From Coriobacteriia bacterium (GTDB lineage Bacteria > Actinomycetota > Coriobacteriia > Coriobacteriales > UBA8131): a stretch of DNA of 38,607 nt. The position numbers and the translations under genes were made by a program. Under the pieces are notes generated by a model. It worked only from the letters and a program-made list of their open reading frames with translations, had not been told where the DNA came from and did no database searches. Shown here piece after piece: positions 33,262 to 38,607 of the stretch. The stretch's first letter is position 1, and each line of letters opens with the position of its first letter. The stretch is taken from the NCBI GenBank assembly GCA_009776725.1, contig WRNE01000008.1, positions 24,713 through 63,319 on the forward strand, read 5' to 3'.

Positions 33262-34365
33262 CTAGCTGTCAGACTCGTCGCCTACATAGTCTATGGCCTC
33301 TTCCTCAGGCTCCTCCTCCACATAATTAATAATAGCATGATCTACTAACCATAGAGTAGCTTTTATACGCATGGCTGCTTCTTCCATCACATACATTCTG
33401 CCTGTCCGCTCAAAGTCGGCTCGGGCGATGTCTTCCAAGCCAGGGGCCATGTTTGAAAAAGCCAGGCTGATGTCTTCTGCAGTCAGGCGCATGTTCAAAT
33501 GCCGGGCTAGGGCATCGAGGGCAAATCCCTGCTTGAGCACATTGTTTGTCTGTACCATGGACTGGGCATAAAAAGCAGCCTGACCGCCTTGGGACTTTAC
33601 GAACTCGTCAAGGGTGCGACCTTGCACTTCAAGATTCCGCTGAAGGGAGACTATCAAGTCGTTACGCGTCAACTCGAAAACATCTTCTGGAATCGTACCC
33701 TCCAGACGCTTGGCTAGCTCTGCCGAAGCCTTGTAGTTGATATATTCCCGTTGTTCGGACTCTTTGTACCGCAAGCCGTTCTCCCTTAGCTTCTCGCGCA
33801 GTTCCATCACACTATGGCAGCCAGGTATCGTCTCTTCCACCCATTTGTCGGTAACTGCCGGGATTATCCGTTGGTTTGGGTCTGGCTCGCCATCCTCGCC
33901 AGTGGCAAAAGTAGCAAAACCCTCGGCTACCATGTAAAGCTGGGCATCGATCTCTTCCTCGCTGACAGTGACGGTCTGGACGTCGATGCTTACCGGCTCA
34001 TAGCTGCTTAGCTCAAAGCGTGGTTTTTGTATCACTGAAGCTTGAAAGGTCAAAGCCTTGCCTTTTTCGACCCTGGGGACCCTGCCTTGTAGCTCAGGGT
34101 CTAGGACGGTCTCCAGCCGCTCGTTGCCAACAGCCCGGGCAGCAAGGAACAAAGGAACTTGTGTGTTTAGGTACGAGCTCAAAAAATCACTGCCTACTTT
34201 TGCCCGTAAATCGAATTCGATATCAAAAGACTGCTGTATATCGATACCGTTTTCTTGAGCAAGCTTCGTCATCAAATAGGAAATCCCATCATCGACCTCG
34301 TTGGCCTCGGCTGTGATGGTAAGCGCTACCCGCCCATCAAGTGGTTTCGCGACACTTGTTTTCAT
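33262..34365 (-). CDS. trigger-factor-like chaperone lacking the PPIase domain
   Basis: A 367-aa protein. The N-terminus (MKTSVAKPLDGRVALTITAE) follows the trigger-factor ribosome-binding fold, but the GFRxGxxP ribosome-contact signature is not visible. The first part leads straight into a trigger-factor linker-like strand set (ALTFQASVIQKPRFELSSYE, then VSEEEIDAQL). The central FKBP-type PPIase domain of about 100 aa is absent. The helical C-terminal chaperone domain follows (VTDKWVEETIPG, LREKLRENG, IPEDVFELTRNDLI). The tail is acidic. It may be a diverged Tig or a paralogue with a separate role; a normal tig could exist elsewhere in the genome. Confidence 0.75.
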   Translation of the reverse strand: MKTSVAKPLDGRVALTITAEANEVDDGISYLMTKLAQENGIDIQQSFDIEFDLRAKVGSDFLSSYLNTQVPLFLAARAVGNERLETVLDPELQGRVPRVEKGKALTFQASVIQKPRFELSSYEPVSIDVQTVTVSEEEIDAQLYMVAEGFATFATGEDGEPDPNQRIIPAVTDKWVEETIPGCHSVMELREKLRENGLRYKESEQREYINYKASAELAKRLEGTIPEDVFELTRNDLIVSLQRNLEVQGRTLDEFVKSQGGQAAFYAQSMVQTNNVLKQGFALDALARHLNMRLTAEDISLAFSNMAPGLEDIARADFERTGRMYVMEEAAMRIKATLWLVDHAIINYVEEEPEEEAIDYVGDESDS

Positions 34366-34405
34366 CTGGATAAGACCTCGTTTCTTAACTGCTTATATAC
34401 TCAAT

Positions 34406-35752
34406 CTAAAAAACCAACTCACAGCCGTTGAGCTCAAGATACTGACCTTCTGCGACTGTAACTGATACCTCTGCATCGACATATTCAAAATATTCCGTAG
34501 ACCCATAGCCGTGTCGACTGTCTGACTTTATGGCACAGCTGGCTAAGCTGTCAATAGACCGGATCAGGTATTCTCCACTAGGCAGGTCAACTCCAACTTT
34601 ATACATTCCAGGCCCTAGCGTCCCAGTCAACTCGATTTTCGGTGCAGTGTCGAAGGTGTAAAGCACTGCTTGTTTGATACTTATGTATTCTCCCTCTTCG
34701 ACAGTAACTATACTCCTTCCCTGAATGTAGACGAGGTACTTGAAAGCATCATAATCCGGGATTGCCGATAGATACATGTAACAAGTGATGAAGTCATTTT
34801 CCGGGGATACTAGAACATATTCTCCAGCAGGTAGATCGGTACCAGCCTTGTATATGCCTTCAGGCAAGAATCCCTCAAACTCAAATTTCGGAGCATCTTC
34901 TAGATAATATAACTGGCAACCCTCCAAAGACATGTATTGGCCTTCGGCCACATCTATATACGCATGGTTGCGACAGCTCACAACGCCGATAATGCTTTCA
35001 TTCTCGCCTGTAGAATCAGACGCCACCATAATCCATATGTCGTCTGGCGACAAAGCCACATACTCGCCAGATGGTATGTCAACGCCGATTTTATACATTC
35101 CTGCAGGAAGCGCCTTTCCAGGTTGATAATTATAGTTTTGCTGTTTTGCTTGGCCGATGCCTTTTTCTGTAATGGGGATGATCGCCTCACAGGCACTTAG
35201 CCATAAATACTGGCCTGCTTTAACTGTCAGGTAGATTTGGCCTTCGACCCTGCCACTGGCAGTTATTGTGAGCGAGTTATGCCTGCTGTCAGGTGAGACC
35301 TTAAAATATGCATAAGGGCCCGTTTGTTTGATAATGTACTCACCAGGGCTTAGGTCGAAGCCGACTTTGTACATGCCTTCTGTCTTTGTAACTTTGTCAG
35401 TGCTCTTCTGGGCATCGTTGAAAGCATACAAGACCCCACTGTTAACGATCAGCACCTCGTTGTCTCTGACAGTGACAATCGAGCGAGGAAGCCCCATGTC
35501 CGAGGCGATCTCGTAACTGTCTTTATCATTAGCTTGCGATAATAATTGCCAACTAGTCATATCTATATCTATTGCAACAAGCACGTACTCTCCAGCAGGG
35601 ATATCGTAGCCGACTCGATACCTGCCCTCGCCAAGCCCCTCTTCCGGAAAGGCATTATTGCTGCATGCAACTAAAAAAGCTGACGTATTAGCCAAAAGCG
35701 ATATCAGCATCAATGATCTGATGCTGGTACTTACAACATGCTTTAATCTCAT
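34406..35752 (-). CDS. secreted lipoprotein with five tandem beta-rich repeats
   Basis: A 448-aa lipoprotein with a basic start, a hydrophobic segment and an LVAC lipobox (Cys30). Five repeats of about 70-90 residues follow. Each opens with G-x-Y-[RK]-[VIA]-G-x-D-[IL]-x-x-GEY: GRYRVGYDIPAGEY, GMYKVGFDLSPGEY, GMYKIGVDIPSGEY, GIYKAGTDLPAGEY and GMYKVGVDLPSGEY. Each closes with a V-x-x-GQY-[LM]-x-L-type strand. It is probably an array of small beta-sandwich domains on the cell surface. AGGAGG lies before ATG 35752. The ligand is unknown. Confidence 0.8.
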   Translation of the reverse strand: MRLKHVVSTSIRSLMLISLLANTSAFLVACSNNAFPEEGLGEGRYRVGYDIPAGEYVLVAIDIDMTSWQLLSQANDKDSYEIASDMGLPRSIVTVRDNEVLIVNSGVLYAFNDAQKSTDKVTKTEGMYKVGFDLSPGEYIIKQTGPYAYFKVSPDSRHNSLTITASGRVEGQIYLTVKAGQYLWLSACEAIIPITEKGIGQAKQQNYNYQPGKALPAGMYKIGVDIPSGEYVALSPDDIWIMVASDSTGENESIIGVVSCRNHAYIDVAEGQYMSLEGCQLYYLEDAPKFEFEGFLPEGIYKAGTDLPAGEYVLVSPENDFITCYMYLSAIPDYDAFKYLVYIQGRSIVTVEEGEYISIKQAVLYTFDTAPKIELTGTLGPGMYKVGVDLPSGEYLIRSIDSLASCAIKSDSRHGYGSTEYFEYVDAEVSVTVAEGQYLELNGCELVF

Positions 35753-35842
35753 CTTGCCTCCTGAAACAAACGATGACTCGCTGGCGTGAGTGTTCTTGCT
35801 AATTATTTAAATGATATCGATTTGATGGTTTTGATACAAGCC

Positions 35843-36619
35843 TTACCAGACCCTCGCCACAGTCAAGGCTCGGAGATGCCCAAAGCCAGCAGCCTTGAGC
35901 ACTGTGCTGGCAGCGTCAAGTGTTGCACCAGTTGTAAAAACATCATCAAGCAAGATCAGGTTCTTATATTTAAGTCCTTTATTGAGCCTTGCTAATGCCA
36001 ATGGGCTGGACTGCGAGCCAGGCGTCTTTACACTGAACAAGGTAAAAGCGTTTTCTCGTCGTAAAGCCCTAGTCAGGGCACGTTGGTCGGTTTTTGCTGC
36101 TTTGTCCAACAAGTCGTAAACGGGCAGGTCCAACATAACCGACAACTCGTAGCTAAAGGCTTTGATATGGTCAAAGCCCCGTCTCTGCAAAGCGTTGCTG
36201 TCTGCTGGTATCCAACTTAGCCCATCTGCCCATAAACGCCACTCTAAAGGAAGGGCATCGGCAGTCAAGCCAGCAAGTACCGTTGCCAGACGCCTCTCGT
36301 TCTCGTCTTTGTACTTCCTTACCAATGACTCGGCGACTTTGTTATAGACCAAGACGCTTAGCGCTTCTTGGAAAGCGAACTCCTCGAAGCCTTCGCGAGT
36401 CACGCATTCAGTACAGAGCTTTCGGCCAAAAGGAGCGCCACAGCGCGGACAGGCCAAAGTGTGATCGATATAGACAAGCTTGCTTCGGTCTTGCCCACAA
36501 AGCAGCGAGCCTGCCTTTTCGCAAACTACGCACCGTGTCGGGTAGACTAGCTCCAACAAGCCTTCTACTATCGGATGGCAGGCAGGCACAGGCCTTCTTA
36601 AATCACTCGTGTCTTGCAT
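35843..36619 (-). CDS. comF: ComF-family phosphoribosyltransferase-like protein
   Basis: A 258-aa protein. An N-terminal zinc-ribbon region has CxxC pairs (C30/C33, C57/C60, C69/C72). A type I PRTase domain follows, with the PRPP loop LILLDDVFTTGAT (about 221-233), the ComF element QRRGFDH and RALTRALRREN. ComF proteins support DNA uptake in competent bacteria, though many homologues have no proven role. It stands 71 bp behind mtnA on the same strand. No Shine-Dalgarno was seen before ATG 36619. No other competence gene is in the window. Confidence 0.88.
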   Translation of the reverse strand: MQDTSDLRRPVPACHPIVEGLLELVYPTRCVVCEKAGSLLCGQDRSKLVYIDHTLACPRCGAPFGRKLCTECVTREGFEEFAFQEALSVLVYNKVAESLVRKYKDENERRLATVLAGLTADALPLEWRLWADGLSWIPADSNALQRRGFDHIKAFSYELSVMLDLPVYDLLDKAAKTDQRALTRALRRENAFTLFSVKTPGSQSSPLALARLNKGLKYKNLILLDDVFTTGATLDAASTVLKAAGFGHLRALTVARVW

Positions 36620-36643
36620 GATTGACCGATGTCAAAGCCATAA

Positions 36644-36657
36644 AAGCCTTTGGGCTT
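36644..36657 (-). terminator. weak terminator-like hairpin after mtnA
   Basis: On the minus strand AAGCC-CAAA-GGCTT is followed by TTAT. The 5-bp stem is short, so mtnA and comF may still share a transcript. Confidence 0.3.
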
Positions 36658-36690
36658 CTCCCGATGTTAGGACTTCACGAAAGCGCTTGA

Positions 36691-37920
36691 TTATGCCAGG
36701 GCCTTTGTTATCTCGGATGCCGGGAACACCCCGGCCTCGGTGATGATGCCGGTTATCAGCGAGGCACTGGTCACATCAAAGGCCGGGTTGTATATCGGCA
36801 CGTCTGGAGGAGTGTTCATAAACCAGGCATCAAAGGCATAGGCCTCGTCTTTGCGGTATATCGACATCTCGTGCCCATGAGCAAACTTGATGTTTCGGGG
36901 GCCGGCTAGGGTAAGCATGCCAAGTGCCCTGCTCGTGGTCTCGTCATCAGCCAGGATTGTTCCGGTTGCTGTAAAGCCAGCCAGTTCGCGGCGATCGCGC
37001 TGCTCGATCGGTATCTGCGAGCCTTCGCTAAGAGAGGCGTCAATAGTTGATAACGGGGCACAAACATAGAAGGGGATATCGTAATAATGCGCGGCGATGG
37101 CAAGCATCAGCGTTCCGATTTTGTTTGCTACGTCCCCGTTTGCGCATATCCTGTCAGCCCCTACTAAGACCATATCGACCCAGCCCGCCTGCATCACAGA
37201 GGCCGCCATGCTGTCCGATATCAGGGTACAAGGCACTCCAGCAACCATCAGCTCCCAAGCGGTCAAGCGGCCGCCCTGGTTGAGCGGGCGGGTCTCGTCG
37301 ACCCAGACATGGCTAAGCCGCTCCTGCCCATAGGCTGTATAGATCACTCCTCCGACCGTGCCGAAAAAAGCAGTTGCCAAGGACCCGGCGTTACAGTGGG
37401 TGAGGACGCGCGAGCCCTTTTTAAGCAAAGGCGCGCCATTTTCACCGATAGCCCGATTGACAGCCTCGTCTTGGACAGCCATCTGCGATGCGAAGCTTAC
37501 GATGTCTTCTTTCAACTCTGCCAAGCTTTTGCCTTTCAAGGCCTGGTCATGGCTGTAGTCTTTCAGGCGTTTGGCTCCCCAGGCCAAGTTTACTGCTGTC
37601 GGCCGAGCCAGCGATATCCTTGCTGCTTGCGTGTCGACACCGTAAAGCCATTCGTCGACAGTGGTAGCCGTAGACTCGTTCTCGCTCCAGACAGCGATTG
37701 CCATTGCAGCTGCTATGCCTAAAGCCGGGGCTCCCCGGACAGCAAGCGTCTTGATGGCCAGCTCGACTCCTTCGAGTTTTTGGCAACAAAGGACATCACC
37801 GACTAGGGGCAGGCGGGTCTGGTCAAGCAAGAAGACTCCCGGACGCCCGTTTGTAGCATCGATGTCCCACCAGATGCTACGGGGTATTCTGCTTAGGTCA
37901 GCCTTTTGTCTATCTGTCAT
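36691..37920 (-). CDS. mtnA: S-methyl-5-thioribose-1-phosphate isomerase
   Basis: A 409-aa member of the eIF2B-like aldose-ketose isomerase family. RGAPALGIAAAMA is near the N-terminus, the catalytic Cys is in THCNAGSLATAFFG, and the catalytic Asp lies in VLVGADRICANGDVANKIGT. The ending VPIYNPAFDVT is typical. It converts MTR-1-P to MTRu-1-P in salvage of methylthioadenosine, a by-product of SAM use. It is somewhat longer than the usual 340-370 aa because of a C-terminal stretch of about 25 residues and a central insertion. AAGGAG is 8 nt before ATG 37920. It follows ahcY by 59 bp. Confidence 0.95.
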   Translation of the reverse strand: MTDRQKADLSRIPRSIWWDIDATNGRPGVFLLDQTRLPLVGDVLCCQKLEGVELAIKTLAVRGAPALGIAAAMAIAVWSENESTATTVDEWLYGVDTQAARISLARPTAVNLAWGAKRLKDYSHDQALKGKSLAELKEDIVSFASQMAVQDEAVNRAIGENGAPLLKKGSRVLTHCNAGSLATAFFGTVGGVIYTAYGQERLSHVWVDETRPLNQGGRLTAWELMVAGVPCTLISDSMAASVMQAGWVDMVLVGADRICANGDVANKIGTLMLAIAAHYYDIPFYVCAPLSTIDASLSEGSQIPIEQRDRRELAGFTATGTILADDETTSRALGMLTLAGPRNIKFAHGHEMSIYRKDEAYAFDAWFMNTPPDVPIYNPAFDVTSASLITGIITEAGVFPASEITKALA

Positions 37921-37979
37921 TAGCTGGCTCCTTCCTGCTAGCTGGCTAGCTAACGTTTGATTGCCTGCTGCTTGATTAA

Positions 37980-38607
37980 CTAACTGGTCCCGGACTGCCA
38001 GGAAGCCAAGTACTCGCTTTGCTCTACTGTCAGCTTGTCGATACCCACACCTAGGCTAGCAAGCTTTAAACGGGCGATCTGGTTGTCTATCTCGTCAGGG
38101 ATCTGATGAACTCCTTTGGACAGGCCCTTAGCTTCGTGCACTAGGTACTCGCTTGCCAAGGCCTGGTTGGCAAAGCTCATGTCCATGACTTCGGCCGGAT
38201 GCCCCTCAGCAGCAGCGAGGTTTACCAGCCGGCCTTCAGCCAGCAGGATTACCGAGCGCCCATCTGCCAGCACATACTCGTCGACAAGTGCTTTCAGCTC
38301 GTTTTTCTCCACACAGTTGTCAGCTAGCCAGTCCACATCTATCTCAGCGTTAAAATGGCCGGCATTGGCCAGTATGGCCTTGTCTTTGAGGTTCCCAAAG
38401 ACGGCTTCACCGACGACCCTGATGTTTCCGGTGGCTGTAACCCAGATATCCGCCTCCGCTGCTGCTTGGACGGCAGGCATCACCCGATACCCGTCCATAT
38501 GGGCCTCTAGCGCCTTGACCGGGTCGACTTCGCATACGATGACCTTCATGCCGGCTCCGGCGGCGCGCAGGGCTATTCCCCGCCCGCACCAACCGTAGCC
38601 GCTGACT
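37980..38607 (-). CDS. ahcY: S-adenosylhomocysteine hydrolase (partial, N-terminal part beyond window end)
   Basis: The frame is open to the window edge, so the visible 208 residues are the C-terminal part only. They start with the NAD-binding segment VSGYGWCGRGIALRAAGAGM. CEVDPVKALEAHMDGYRVMP, a VTATGN motif, NAGHFNAEID and the C-terminal cap follow. The family splits SAH into homocysteine and adenosine and relieves product inhibition of methyltransferases. Co-direction with mtnA makes a SAM by-product recycling unit. An internal ATG at 38549 is not a start, because conserved residues precede it. Confidence 0.95.
   Translation of the reverse strand, partial: VSGYGWCGRGIALRAAGAGMKVIVCEVDPVKALEAHMDGYRVMPAVQAAAEADIWVTATGNIRVVGEAVFGNLKDKAILANAGHFNAEIDVDWLADNCVEKNELKALVDEYVLADGRSVILLAEGRLVNLAAAEGHPAEVMDMSFANQALASEYLVHEAKGLSKGVHQIPDEIDNQIARLKLASLGVGIDKLTVEQSEYLASWQSGTS

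Overview
The window (about 38.6 kb, moderate GC) reads as a bacterial chromosome segment. The best guess is an actinobacterium of the Coriobacteriia (Eggerthellaceae-like) type. The reasons are a DUF2510-type membrane protein, the linked block ispD-ispF-cysS-rlmB-NYN nuclease, a ClpC-type Clp ATPase, pilin-like proteins with isopeptide domains, leaderless-looking starts and strong Shine-Dalgarno sites. This placement is inference from gene content; no 16S rRNA or other definitive marker is present. No phage, IS element, CRISPR array or rRNA was seen.

Layout. 1-1265 (+): the tail of an ATP-grasp D-Ala-D-Ala-ligase-like gene, then a KamA-family radical SAM aminomutase. 1354-4036 (-): amidohydrolase, a membrane-fused 5-formyl-THF cyclo-ligase and a SAM methyltransferase, probably one operon. 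4258-4344: tRNA-Leu(CAG). 4443-8381: a cell-envelope island with a lipoprotein, a beta-helix surface protein translationally coupled to a small membrane protein, and a small hypothetical. 8717-13923: a ThyA-family protein, a cysteine synthase, a pilin-like isopeptide protein with a TPKTG sorting signal, and an acyl-CoA synthetase. 14246-16894: a divergent pair, bacterial Elp3 (-) and a Trm9-like methyltransferase (+), whose starts are 15 bp apart. This pair is the most interesting item in the window because it suggests a two-step wobble-uridine modification pathway. 16808-18361: two tandem paralogues of unknown function. 18561-20316: two convergent DNA-repair genes, a short UvrC-like GIY-YIG nuclease and an SRAP protein. 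20685-22115: a GPH/MelB-type symporter.

22177-38607 is entirely minus strand and mostly housekeeping. In transcription order it holds ahcY (partial), mtnA, comF-like, a five-repeat lipoprotein, a trigger-factor-like chaperone without a PPIase domain, galU, tatA, greA, lysS, clpC, a DUF2510 membrane protein, ispD, ispF, cysS, rlmB and a NYN-domain nuclease. Many neighbours overlap or abut: ispD/ispF by 10 bp, cysS/rlmB by 8 bp, greA/lysS 3 bp apart. This points to operons. Intrinsic terminators were seen after tatA, after clpC, after the pilin gene and between the symporter and the NYN gene.

Functional themes are SAM chemistry (KamA, Elp3, four methyltransferases, and AhcY and MtnA recycling SAH and MTA), the non-mevalonate isoprenoid pathway, translation and proteostasis, and surface proteins. 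Start codons were chosen by Shine-Dalgarno position where possible, so several genes are shorter than their longest open frame.
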